Of a DNA stretch of 64,000 bases, positions 25,290-36,369 are shown in pieces. The notes beneath the pieces are model-generated. The model was not told where the DNA came from and made no database searches. It saw only the letters and a list, made by a program, of their open reading frames with translations. Source of the stretch: Owenia fusiformis (lineage: Eukaryota; Annelida; Polychaeta; Sabellida; Oweniidae). The stretch is taken from assembly GCA_903813345.2 (NCBI GenBank), contig CAIIXF020000002.1:3760001-3824000 (forward strand), read 5' to 3'. A program made the position numbers and the translations under genes. The stretch's first letter is position 1; each line of letters starts with the position of its first letter.

Positions 25290-25415
25290 GTGTGCCAAGA
25301 GCGTGTCAAGAGATTCCATTAATTGTTACAGGGCGTGCAAAGACTTTTTGATATGGTCTTTACCCGGCGTGTAAAGACCAGTTTCTAGACGTGTCAAGAG
25401 TTGGAATCCCATATT
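25290..25415. repeat. Second CGTGTCAAGAG / CGTGCAAAGAC motif cluster
   Basis: AGAGCGTGTCAAGAGATTCC, GGGCGTGCAAAGAC, GGCGTGTAAAGACC and AGACGTGTCAAGAG, the same word set as 20245-20372. Confidence 0.5.
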
Positions 25416-26203
25416 TCATGCAGTGGATATTGGTTCTCGATTGGAGGGGGAAGGGGGATGTTAGACATTGTTTCTTTTCACGTTAGCTCATGGTTTTGGG
25501 ATATATAGGGTCTACTTTTCTTATGACATATTTACACTTACAGTTTGCTTTTCTTGTTGGGTTTCTGTAAAAGTTTTAGTCACCCTTCCCTTTAGCTTTT
25601 GCGCTCATATATTTAGTAACTTTGTCTTTCCAAGTTTCCCACACGTTATTGATTCCTTGAAATTTTGATATATCCCAGTCAGAAAACTGGTCGGAGAGGC
25701 TTTTTGGAAAGAGCTCCAATCAGTATCATCAGTTATATCCCATTTTGTAAAAGTAGCATGATTGACATCACGTTTTACGGTTTTATATTGATAGCGGCTT
25801 ATAATGGACGCCAATGTGAATCCAAACGCTTATATCTTTGGAACTAGGTAAAAGAAAAAATTGAACCCTTCCTATTTTGATGATAATCATGTTATTGTAA
25901 TATCCTAGGAATATGGGCTTTGTTACTCTAGAACTGTTCTGCAGGGGGACTTTTGAAGATTGATAAATTAAATGTGCAATGTAAATGTGCAAAGTTTTCG
26001 AGGTTTTTTGCTATCATCAACTTGGGCCACTTTTCAACACCACTTCGTAAGATATAAAAAACATATATGTATTAAATATACTTATGTCAAAAAATGGTGC
26101 CGTATATATAGCAAGTGCAGTTCAAGGATTTTATTGTCAAAAATAGTGCACCCCATTTTATGCCTCGATTAATAACTCAAACGTATTCACATTGTTTAAG
26201 GAT
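25416..26203. other. Gene-free stretch
   Basis: Overlapping short frames on both strands but no recognisable domain, repeat or splice-site-bounded exon. Confidence 0.4.
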
Positions 26204-26344
26204 TTAAGCCCCAGACTCAATGCATTGTTTGCTGAATCATACCATGAGGGTGTTGTTTCCAAATCTTTGCATGACCGTGCAAAAATTAGGAAACAACGCA
26301 TGAGTGTCATGAAGCAGCTACAATGCATTGAGTATTGGGCTTAA
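26204..26344. mobile_element. 141 bp hairpin MITE with TTAA ends
   Basis: TTAAGCCCCAGACTCAATGC at the left pairs with an imperfect complement ending GGGCTTAA at 26344. The two ~54 bp arms (to GTTGTTTCC / GGAAACAAC) enclose a short loop. TTAA at both ends would fit a piggyBac-type target duplication, though it may simply be part of the palindrome. Confidence 0.7.
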
Positions 26345-26749
26345 CTTATTTTCACACATTGCAAAATATTTTCTACAAAATCAAAGGAACAAAATCACTA
26401 AAATAACACATTTTCAATGACGTTTTTTGCAAAGGTCAAGTTGGCAAGCCATCAAATCCAAGACATATCCATATATCCCAAAATCATGATCTAACAATGT
26501 ATTATGTCCCCTCTCCTATCTTTCTAGAACAAATATCACAATTCAAGACCAGAACACAACGGGGCATTTCAATTATTATACTGTAGTAAAAAAAGTGTTG
26601 AATTTTCAGCCAATACTCATAACATGAAAGATAGTTGTAGATACAAGTACTCATATAAGAGCTTTCAGTCTCAAATGATGTGGGAAAATTAAAATCTAAA
26701 AAGATATTTAAGATGATATTTTTACTGCCACTTTAAAATAAACTGTATA

Positions 26750-27030
26750 TGAGCAATTGATCTCAAGGAAGCAGATCAATATTTTATTGATTGATATGCA
26801 TTTTTGACTTGTTAACTACTTCATGTATTTTTTAATGTTGCCCCTTGTTCTTTCTCATTGTGATGTAAATTAAAAATCTCAATATTTTTTTCTGATATAG
26901 TTTTGTAGACAATTGATCTCAATGAAGTATAAAGAAGATCACCTTCAATATTATTTTGCATTTTTGACTAGTTATATTTTATGTGTTTTCGAATGTTGCC
27001 CATTATGCTTTGTCACTATTATGTAAGATA
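26750..27030 (+). repeat. Diverged tandem duplication, ~158 bp unit
   Basis: CAATTGATCTCAANGAAG ... TGCATTTTTGAC ... AATGTTGCCC ... TATGTAA occurs twice, beginning near 26752 and 26910. Non-coding. Confidence 0.55.
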
Positions 27031-27315
27031 ATATCAAGAGGATCGATGAAAAAGTCTTGAATGACTGTAAATAATGATTATTTTGATAATAAATAGAAAC
27101 AGTGAGAATAATGATGTGAAAGGAGTGATTTTCCTTCAAAAGGTCATTTTATACAAGTTAATAGAAAGACCTCTATTTTGTAATATAAAGGTCAGAATGA
27201 CCTAATCTTGGGATCTGGTTATCAAACAAAGTCCCTTCTTTGATATCCTGTACGATTTCTTCTAAATATCTTGGGGGCTATTATAGGGTCTTAAAGACAC
27301 TCGTTCTTTATTATT

Positions 27316-28121
27316 ATATCTGTCAATTAGCGTCCATGATATAAATGACGTCATTTTCGTTATAAAACGGGTTTTAAAAAGCTTGCAAAAAACAAGTTAA
27401 ATTGTCAATTTTATTCATATAAACAGACATTCAATATGTCCACCATTTTATCAATTGTAGCCCTCAATTTTAGCCTGAACTGGTCAATAGCATCATTGAT
27501 ATGCTGTTGAGATAATGAATTTCACTTCTCAATAATTCTGTCCTTTAAGAGACTGAAGATGATGTAAAGGATTTATGGTACACCAATTCTGTTTGTTCTC
27601 CCCATAAGTGGTAGTCGCAGACGTTGGGTGATCGGGTGATCTTGGGAGGCAGTGATTAAGCGGGGATGAATCTAGGCACATTTTCTTTTAAATATTTGAC
27701 ACTCTTGGAGGATCTATTGCATAGAGCCCCATCTTGTTGGAAAATGTAATGATTCGAAAATGAGCTCAAATCAGGATGGTCCCAAAACAACATAATTGGA
27801 TCATCCGATATCAACGTCTGCGATGACCACATATTAGGAAAACTAACAAAATTGGTTCATCATGAACCCCCTACTCAGTCCCTTATTAAGGATAGAATTG
27901 TTGAGAAGTGAAATCCATTGTCTCAACAGCATATCAATGATACTATTGACCAGTTTAGGCCAAAATTGAGGACTATAATTGATCAAAACGACGGACATAT
28001 TGAATATCGGTTTATGTAAATAAAGTAGACAAAAAACTTGTTTTTTGCAAGTTTTGGAAAACCCGTTTTGAAATGAAAATGACATCATTTACATTATGGA
28101 GGCTGGTTGACAGACATTATA
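27316..28121. mobile_element. Mariner-like element, inverted tail duplication
   Basis: About 290 bp arms at the two ends are complementary. Each arm carries a terminal repeat and a transposase C-terminus. The minus-strand copy reads FQQDGALCNRSSKSVKYLKE, then PPRSPD..., and ends near NGGHIECLF. The plus-strand copy (about 27880-28020) reads LGQ-type sequence to NDGHIEYRF. FQQDGA...SPD...NGGHIE is the order in IS630/mariner-type transposases. Both halves contain stops. The element seems to be two transposon tails joined in inverted orientation. Confidence 0.65.
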
Positions 28122-28142
28122 ATTAATTTGAACTTAGTAGCC

Positions 28143-29132
28143 GAGACAACACAAGTCCCAAGTCTGTAAATTTACTCTCATTTCTTCACCTTTAAGATTT
28201 AAGTCACCAAATCTTGCATTACATATTCCCAGGAGATATCCTAACATAGAATTTTATCGGTTTCGATTATAGTTTATGAGTCAAAAATAGGGAAACATTT
28301 TATTTTGATTGGTCTATAACCAAAATTTGCCATTTTGTGCAACATATGCAACATTTTGATGTAATTGATAAAAGTCTCTACTTTTGATGTAATCCAAAAC
28401 TCCAAAATGATCAAATGTTTTCTTATTCAGCACAAGTGTAACTGTTTGGGAGTATTGGGACATTTTCTAGAAAAAAGATATGCAGAAACATGATATTTCA
28501 AATAAAACGGGGTCAAAAACGACCCCTGAAAATGCCTGCATCATATGCGATTTTAGCGTGTTTCAATGGCCTGAAAAATGGATGGGGTAGGGGAGTGGCA
28601 TATCCTTTTAGCCTATTCCAGTTACTATTTTAATCAAATGAATGGTGACATATTTGGTATCATATTAAAGCGTGTAACGTGTGCTTCAATTTGGTACCCA
28701 TATTATGATGTCAGATGATATATTATGACATCACAGTGGTACCAAACGACCTTCAATGGAAAAAGAAGCACCAAAATGCTGAAAAATAATGGTGCGACTC
28801 CCAGCATTCTTTTGCAAATTCAATACTTCCGACAATCAATGAATGCAAATCTCGTTGCAGTACACTTTTAATGCATGATCTGATGACTGGCAAAAATAAC
28901 TAGGACGATAGTTATTGTCAAAACGATTAGAGACCCCATAATGTTTATGTCATTTATAACTTGGATTTTTATTGATTACGTCAAAATGTTGCATTTGTAG
29001 CAAAAAAATGGCAAAATGTGATTATAGACCAATCAAAATAAAATGTTTTCATACATTTAACAAATAAATAATAATCAAAACCGAATAAATTCTATAATAA
29101 AAAAAACTCTGAAACAGACTTGTGTTGTCCTA
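28143..29132. mobile_element. ~1 kb DNA transposon with long TIRs
   Basis: The left end GACAACACAAGTC and right end GACTTGTGTTGTC are complementary. Matching resumes over about 200 bp of each arm (ACATTTTATTTTGATTGGTC, GCAACATTTTGATGTAAT and complements near 28975-29060). The centre lacks a coding frame but has smaller palindromes near 28680-28745 (TGACATCA / TGATGTCA). Non-autonomous; superfamily not assigned. Confidence 0.7.
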
Positions 29133-29339
29133 TGATATACCAAATTAAGGATAAGTGAATTTCCTATCCAATGGTATATAATATGACATGTTTTCATCAC
29201 GAAAATCAATATTTATTTTTGAAATACAAGTGACCCATTTTTTAGACCACCCTGCTCAGTATATATACACTTATTTATGCGTTGTAATTATGTTATAATT
29301 ATCTTTCAGATCAATTAACTCTATTTAAATTCGTGGACA

Positions 29340-31450
29340 GTGATGACCTCTACATTCGAGCTAAGGTTCAATCGTGCTATAGCAAAACTAGTGCCGGCAA
29401 CGATATTGTGGAGTATCACGTCTGTGCACAGGTATGTACATTCAAGCTAAGGTACAAACGTGTAATAGCAAAACTAGTGCCAGCAACGATATTGTGTTCT
29501 ATGACATATGTGTACGGGTATGTACATTCGAGCTAAGGTACAATCGTGTTATAGCAAAACTAGTGCCAGCAACGATATTGTGTTGAATGACATCTGTGTA
29601 CGGGTATGTACATTCGAGCTAAGGTACAATCGTGTTATAGCAAAACTAGTGCCGGCAACGATATTGTGGAGTATCACACCTGTGCACAGGTATGTACATT
29701 CAAGCTAAGGTACAAACGTGTAATAGCAAAACTAGTGCCAGCAACGATATTGTGTTCTATGACATATGTGTACGGGTATGTACATTCGAGCTAAGGTACA
29801 ATCGTGTTATAGCAAAACTAGTGCCAGCAACGATATTGTGCTGAATGACATCTGTGTACGGGTATGTACATTCGAGCTAAGGTACAATCGTGTTATAGCA
29901 AAACTAGTGCCGGCAACGATATTGTGGAGTATCACACCTGTGCACAGGTATGTACATTCAAGCTAAGGTACAAACGTGTAATAGCAAAACTAGTGCCAGC
30001 AACGATATTGTGTTCTATGACATCTGTGTACGGGTATGTACATTCGAGCTAAGGTACAATCGTGTTATAGCAAAACTAGTGCCAGCAACGATATTGTGTT
30101 GAATGACATCTGTGTACGGGTATGTACATTCGAGCTAAGGTACAATCGTGTTATAGCAAAACTAGTGCCGGCAACGATATTGTGGAGTATCACACCTGTG
30201 CACAGGTATGTACATTCAAGCTAAGGTACAAACGTGTAATAGCAAAACTAGTGCCAGCAACGATATTGTGTTCTATGACATCTGTGTACGGGTATGTACA
30301 TTCGAGCTAAGGTACAATCGTGTTATAGCAAAACTAGTGCCAGCAACGATATTGTGTTGAATGACATCTGTGTACGGGTATGTACATTCGAGCTAAGGTA
30401 CAATCGTGTTATAGCAAAACTAGTGCCGGAAACGATATTGTGTTGTATGACATCTGTGTACGGGTATGTACATTCGAGCTAAGGTACAAACGTGTAATAG
30501 CAAAACTAGTGCACCGGCAACAATATTGTGTTGTATGACATCTGTGCACGGGTATGTACATTGCTAGGGTACAATCGTGTTATAGCAAAACTAGTGCCGG
30601 CAACGATATTGTGTTTTATGACATCTGTGCACGGGTATGTACATTAAAACTAAGGTACAAACGATATTGTGTTGTATGACATCTGTGCACAGATAAACAT
30701 TCGAGCTAAGGTACAAACGTGTTATAGCAAAATTAGGCCAGCAACGATATTGTGTTGTATGACATCTGTGTACGGGTATGTACATTTGAGCTAAGGTACA
30801 AACGATATTGTGTTGTATGACATCTGTGCACAGGTATGTATATTCGAGCTAAAGTACAAACGTGTTATAGCAAAGCTAGTGCCAGGAACGATATTGTGTT
30901 GTATGACATCTGTGTACGGGTATGTACATTCGAGCTAAAGTACAAACGTGTTATAGCAAAGCTAGTGCCAGGAACGATATTGTGTTGTATGACATCTGTG
31001 CACGGGTATGTACATTCGAGCTGAGGTACAAACGATATTGTGTTCTATGACATCTGTGCACAGGTATGTACATTCGAGCTAAGGTACAATCGTGTTATAG
31101 CAAAATTAGGCCAGCAACGATATTGTGTTGTATGACATCTGTGTACGGGTATGTACATTCGAGCTAATGTACAAACGTGTAATAGCAAAACTGGTGCCGG
31201 CAACGATATCGTGTTGTATGACATCTGTGCACGGGTATGTACATTCGAGCTAAGGTACAAACGATATTGTGTTGTATGACATCTGTGCACAGGTATGTAC
31301 ATTCGAGCTAAGGTACAAACGTGTTATAACAAAGCTAGTGCCAGCAACGATATTGTGTTGTATGACATCTGTGCACAGGTATGTACATTCGAGCTAAGGT
31401 ACAAACGTGTTATGGCAAAACTAGTACCAGCAACGATATTGTGTTGTGGT
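29340..31450 (+). repeat. 86-bp satellite with 258-bp higher-order period
   Basis: The monomer is GTATGTACATTCGAGCTAAGG, then TACAATCGTGTTATAGCAAA, ACTAGTGCCAGCAACGATAT and TGTGTTGAATGACATCTGTG with a short tail. From about 29430 to 30400 three monomer types alternate in fixed order (tail variants GAGTATCAC, TTCTATGAC, TTGAATGAC), giving a 258 bp unit repeated about four times. After 30480 the order breaks down and shortened monomers lacking the middle appear. About two dozen monomers in total. The many ~62-codon open frames are artefacts of the array. Confidence 0.95.
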
Positions 31451-32120
31451 AAGCATATTCGTTAAGAATACAATCGTACTATAGTGAAAGTAGTACCAGT
31501 GACAATATTGTGTTGCATGAAACATGTGTAAATGTAAGTACATTCAGGGTTGGCCAAATAAAAATGGAACATTTTCCTATTTATTCAATTGTCTCTATTT
31601 AGCTTTAAAATGTTAACGGTAAATATATGTATGTTTGATTATTTTTTGCTTGTCATGGCCATGATTTGTATTCTGGGTGTGTCATGAACAATTTCTAAAT
31701 GTCCCCTGCTTGAGAGGGTCACTGCTGAAAATACAGTAAATACAGTATCTTTCATACCATATATACAATATAGACCCTTCAAATGGGCTCAACACAATTT
31801 CCATCAACTAAAACATATGAAGTTATATCTTGGAATAGCAAGACGTGCCTCTCTTGAATAATATAGCTTAATTGACCTCAGCTTCTTTCAAAACTGTCAC
31901 AATATGTCTCAAAACCTGTCATTTAAGCCGCGAATGACTGTCGAATACAGCTCAGACTGATTGTTCAGGTGGGTGGAGGACAAGTTCAGGAATCCCTTTC
32001 GTTTAGTAAAAAATTGGAACATTTTTCCATCGATTGTGACTTTTTTGTTAGTCATGTATAACTTTTATACTTTAGAAAATTGAAAAAAAATTATTTGTCA
32101 AAAGCTTCTGTAAATATAGA
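31451..32120. other. Gene-free stretch after the satellite
   Basis: Begins with degenerate satellite to about 31545. CAGGGTTGGCCAAATAAAAA at about 31545 resembles a mariner-type terminal repeat, but no matching second end was found. Confidence 0.4.
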
Positions 32121-32266
32121 GATTATCCTATATGAGGTTCAGGATATTGGGATTATCCCGAGGCAAATATAATATTTCTGCCCGAGGGCGGCAGGTCCCG
32201 AGGGAAAATATATATTATATTGGCCAAGGGATAATCCCAATATCCTGAACCGACTATAGGATAATA
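32121..32266. mobile_element. Hairpin MITE
   Basis: GATTATCCTATATGAGGTTC, then AGGATATTGGGATTATCCC, pairs with the complement ending at 32266. The loop contains CCCGAGGGCGGCAGGTCCCG, similar in style to the loop of the hairpin at 42495-42598, so the two may belong to one family. Confidence 0.7.
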
Positions 32267-32379
32267 TGTTTATCCCATACCAATCTTGGTCATCTGGTTC
32301 ACATTGTTCAATCGTGGAAATATTCACACTCACTCTCTTATAAGTCAATGTCCTACACGTGACTAAAAAATAACAAGCA

Positions 32380-32415
32380 ATATTCAACGGAAGTCACGTG
32401 ACTTCCGGTGAATAT
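32380..32415. repeat. 36-bp near-perfect palindrome
   Basis: The central 20 bases 32388-32407 (CGGAAGTCACGTGACTTCCG) are an exact palindrome. One mismatch pair aside, it extends to ATATTCA...TGAATAT. It contains a CACGTG core flanked by ETS-like GGAAGT. Confidence 0.8.
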
Positions 32416-32505
32416 CAAATGATATTCAACGGTCATGACTTATACATCCCTAGGGTTGACTTAGTCCAGTGTAGGTTTCATTTTATATATCCCATAATAA
32501 CCAAA

Positions 32506-32598
32506 ATGGCTGACGGTAAACAAAGGTTTCCAAATATTTCTGCAGCAGAAATTGATAGAATCCACGGGAATATTCATTCAGATAACACAATGATATAA
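32506..32598 (+). other. Small frame after ATG, unassigned
   Basis: AAAATGGCTGACGGTAAAC starts a frame reading MADGKQRFPNISAAEID before a stop at about 32596. The opening resembles N-termini of some Crypton/ZMYM-like proteins of invertebrates, but nothing further supports this. It could equally be a first exon with a GTAAAC donor after four codons, or chance. Confidence 0.2.
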
Positions 32599-32639
32599 TA
32601 TTAACATGAAACCTTAAATTAAAATACTACAATTTGGGA

Positions 32640-34327
32640 GTTGATATTTATTGACAATACAATTTGGTAGTTGATATTTATTGTATTTTTTGTTATATTG
32701 TTAGAAGAAATGTAAATGTATTTCAATGTTAACATATGACTTATTTATTTTAGCAGATGTAACGACAGTGATATAATAAAACAAATATTTCATTTTTTCG
32801 GTGAATACCTGTGACACTTTCAAAAGATGATATTCCACTAGCCCTTCGGGCTTCGTTAGAGTTAAGAGGTAACTCTTATGGGCACTTTCTGGCGAAATCT
32901 TAATCACATGATGCACCATCAATGTTAATTAAACCAATATGTTGGAGGATACAAAATATTAGACAAATGGTAAATGCATAAAAAGTATTTCATCACATGG
33001 GTAACATACATCTAACATCACCCTTTTAAGAGCTGATGCCAAACATATTTTTAAGAGTACTTTGAAAAATATTTACGCAATTGATGCTCTGTATGTGCTT
33101 TAATCCGGGTTTGTATCACCAAAAACAAAACAAAATTTTGTTTTTTTGACAAAAAAATCATCATTTAAGCTGTTTTTGAGAAATAATTGGCAATGTTTTC
33201 AGTATACTTCGTATGCTTATGATAATCAGTTTTGATGACTTTAAAATAACACGCATCAAATGGAACTGGTATCAACACACACGACGCCTGCTTTAGTAGA
33301 ACAACTGATTTTGAAAATATCAATTATCGTAAAACTTGAAATTGATGAAATCTAAAACTGAGTTAATTAGACAAGTAGAGTGCAATGCATATAAATTATC
33401 TTTAGGGAGAAGTGTCTCAAATACGTTTTTTCACGTGTTGCGACTATAGAATCGCCAACTCAACCCTTTGTTTTTGCGAATAAAGTCAACACTTTTAAGC
33501 TCTAATATAAGATGTGTGGAAAGAAAGCGGTACACTCCCCACAATAAGTTTGGCAACTTTTTCCCAGGAGGCTTGTGTTAAAGTCTCTTTATTTTTGAAT
33601 GTTTATTTCCAAAATTTGCAAAGAAAAAAATAATGATGTAAAATGATATGTAACTTAATTTCTTTCGTACAACACCAAATTTTCTGAAAAAATCTTCAAT
33701 TACAATAGGTCGAAATATAAGGAAAAATGTGATTATTTTTTTAATTGACATTTCCATTTGTCCACGGTAATGGTAGGTTTGCCGCAAAACTAAAATAAAC
33801 ATCTATCCAAGTTTCTCTTAAAAGTACAAGCTAGTAGACAATTGGTTTTGTTCACTTAATCTATCACAACTATCTATGTATTTCTTCAGGTTTAAAATAA
33901 TTATAAGTCTCAAAAGTCAAAATGATATTTCAAGAAACCTCTCGTATTGGCCTAGAAATATAAATTCATGAGGTATGCTTAAGTTGAAAAGAGAAAAAAT
34001 AAATAAGTAAAATCCTTTTATCTCTCTTTAATCCGAAAATGTAGAAATAGATCTATATCTACGGATCCTTCCGTTCTAGAGCGAAATCCTCAATGTTATA
34101 AAATAATGATAAACCACGTATAATGATTCATATCTAATATGTTTTCATGTGATCCCAATATTATATAGCAATATAAATCATTGTATTATTTTATAGACCA
34201 GAAACTTAAGCTAAATCAATTTAAATATCAAGAGTTCAATTTTTCGCTATATATTTAATTCAAAATTTATTCGACCTAACACAAAAAATAGTTCTAAAAT
34301 ACTTTTTTACATTTATTTTACATTCAG
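32640..34327. other. AT-rich stretch without a recognised gene
   Basis: No domain was recognised on either strand. If the exon at 34328 belongs to a larger gene, this is probably its intron; no upstream exon could be identified. Confidence 0.4.
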
Positions 34328-34454
34328 GCATTTATGGCATGTGGGGATATAGTTAGGAAGAAAAGGGACATCACAACTGGAATTGTGAAACGCAACATTA
34401 CAACAACTCCGACTATAAGGATTGACTTGGCAAACGGAAATGTGATCCGAATTG
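34328..34454 (+). CDS. Exon of single-pass membrane protein (ZP-like tail?)
   Basis: An acceptor (TTTATTTTACATTCAG, AG at 34326-34327) and a donor (G/GTGAGC, GT at 34455) bound a 127-base exon. It reads AFMACGDIVRKKRDITTGIV and on to NGNVIRI. It ends in phase 1, matching the start of the exon at 37609. RKKR followed by D is a furin-type site placed shortly before a transmembrane segment. That is typical of zona pellucida-domain proteins after the last ZP cysteines, but the ZP core itself is not visible in the window. The ZP suggestion is inference; the exon pair itself is better supported. Confidence 0.55.
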
Positions 34455-35125
34455 GTGAGCATTCTATGTTCTTTATGGAATTACTTTACCAGTTCCCTTT
34501 TAGTCATAAGAGCATAAAATCAAGAACCCTTTTTGCATGTTGAGTCCTATCACAAAGCCTATTCAACTATCTTCTCACTAAAAATAAAGTCCATACATCG
34601 TTTTCAGTGCTCATTGTACGAATCTAATGACCGATCGAATCACTTTCACCAAAACTAAAATAAATTTGAAAGGAGTGGTATCGATATAGAGAACTGATTT
34701 CAACAATGTTTTTCTCTTAACCAATCATTGAAAACATTCTGTAAAAATCACGGTATTGTATGTAATGTTGACTAATTGACAACAATTTAATGCTACAATT
34801 ATTTAGAAATATTTTATATAACTGTTTTTGTTATCATTTTTTGTTCTTTAAGTGCAATTGTTTTTGCACATTTCTAACAATTCTTGAGAATGAAATATCT
34901 TTCCGAACCTTGTTGGAACAAAATAACATATACAACATGTTTTAGACCTCTCAAAAACTTTCCTTTGTACAATTACAATATTAAGAGACCTAAACATGTT
35001 TTGTTTATGTCGTTTTGTTCCAATGAAGTTCGGAAAGATGTTTCATTTCACTCTGAAAACATGATACCAAGAACAAAACAAGTGTTTGGTGTGTTTTCTA
35101 AAACAATATAGATGAAAGTATATAT

Positions 35126-36220
35126 AGAAACCCGGACAGAATTGTTCAATGGTCACTTTTTCTATAATAACTTTTTTAATTTCCAGTGTTATCATAGTCT
35201 AATCACATATTTGAAAACTAAAGTTAAATTCTGACATACAAAAAAAATATTTAATGAACATCTCTTATTTTATTGATATTATAGGCGTTCGTAGTATGAC
35301 TGACGCAAATACATAATTCATCATTTTGCCTCATATTTGTTCAAAATGGCAGCATATGTTGTGAATTTGAATGTTCAGTTGAAAGTTAATATTTAAAGAT
35401 TGTCATAGGACTATAGGGCCATGCTGCCACCGTTACAATCCTGATGTAATGCAGCAACTGACCAGTCACCAAATACAAGAAGTCAAATCCCTCCAAGGGT
35501 ATATGAAATCAACTCTATTGAAATGTTTGGGGTTGTGTTCAAGAGGATGTGAAAAAGTGGCGCCCCAATGTACGGGGTGTGATGAGAGTAGGTCCTCAGT
35601 CTTTTCAAGAGCTCCAAACAGCCATCTCAGAGGCCATTGAAAAGCTGAAGAACAATTCATATGCATGCCAAGGATGGGTTAAGAGGCGTATGACTGGGAA
35701 AGATATTACAAACTGTGGCAGTATGACCCTATAGTTACACAGGTTCAACGAACTAGGGTTGCTAATCCACTACGAGTAACAATGGAATGGCCAAAAAACT
35801 TTAAGTGCTGCGACCTTACCAATATACTTACTGTACATACAATATACAAACCTTTTTAGTCAATTTAAAACAAAAGGTTATAAATGCAGTCATAACCTCA
35901 TACAAAGGCAGCAATCTACATAATTTCGTAGGCCTATGACATTTCTTAATATTAACTTTAATTTCAACTGAACATTCGAACCACAAAACATGCCGCCGTT
36001 TTTGATCAAATATGAGACAAAATGTTGAATTATGTATTTGCGTCACTCATACTATGAACGCTTATAATATTAATAAATTAAGAGATGTTCCTTAAATATT
36101 TTTTTTGTATGTCAGATTTTTACTCTAGTTTTCAAATAAGTAATCAGATTTTGATAATACTGAAAATTAAAAAAGTTATTAAAGAAAAAGTGACAATTGA
36201 ACAATTCTGTCCAGGCTACT
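35126..36220. mobile_element. 1.1 kb DNA transposon nested in family F copy 1
   Basis: Arms of roughly 280 bp are complementary (GGACAGAATTGTTCAAT near 35133 against 36195-36212; GACTGACGCAAATACATAAT near 35299 against about 36024-36050). TATATA-rich sequence on both sides suggests the target. Copy 2 of family F (near 46745) is uninterrupted at the equivalent place, confirming the boundaries. The centre contains a transposase-like remnant. Confidence 0.75.
35540..35734 (+). pseudogene. Transposase C-terminal remnant, unassigned
   Basis: The frame reads VKKWRPNVRGVMRVGPQSFQ, then ELQTAISEAIEKLKNNSYAC and QGWVKRRMTGKDITNCG. It lies between the two long TIRs, where the transposase of the autonomous relative would be. 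The pattern (helix, YxxQxW-like end) looks like a transposase tail, but the superfamily was not recognised. Confidence 0.35.
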
Positions 36221-36369
36221 ATATATTTTTCAAATTATATTGTTAACATTCAAAAGATGACCATTAAATTGACGATGTGTTAAATTTTTAGATTTTTTAT
36301 GACTGGTTTAAGAGAAACGTGTTTTCAAAACGTTCTCCATATCGATACCACTCCTTTGAATATCTCGGG

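Larger units (their letters stand above)
34669..36357. mobile_element. Repeat family F, copy 1 (holds a nested transposon)
   Basis: The ends AAAGGAGTGGTATCGATAT and its complement (about 36338-36357) flank sequence colinear with 44476-46890. Inside lies a hairpin: ATCTTTCCGAACCTTGTTGG pairs with its complement near 35015-35040. Without the nested transposon this copy is about 0.6 kb. It lies in the intron of the membrane protein gene. Confidence 0.7.

Noticed and set aside
29333-31302. A dozen nearly identical ~62-codon frames (MYIRAKVQSCYSK...), which look like a small protein family
   Set aside because: They are the 86-bp satellite read in its frames; each stop falls at the same place in the monomer and nothing outside the array supports translation.
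29340-31450. CRISPR-like array
   Set aside because: The monomers are contiguous with no unique spacers, and the genome is eukaryotic.
31545-32030. Mariner element suggested by CAGGGTTGGCCAAATAAAAA
   Set aside because: No matching second terminal repeat or TA-bounded partner was found within a reasonable distance.
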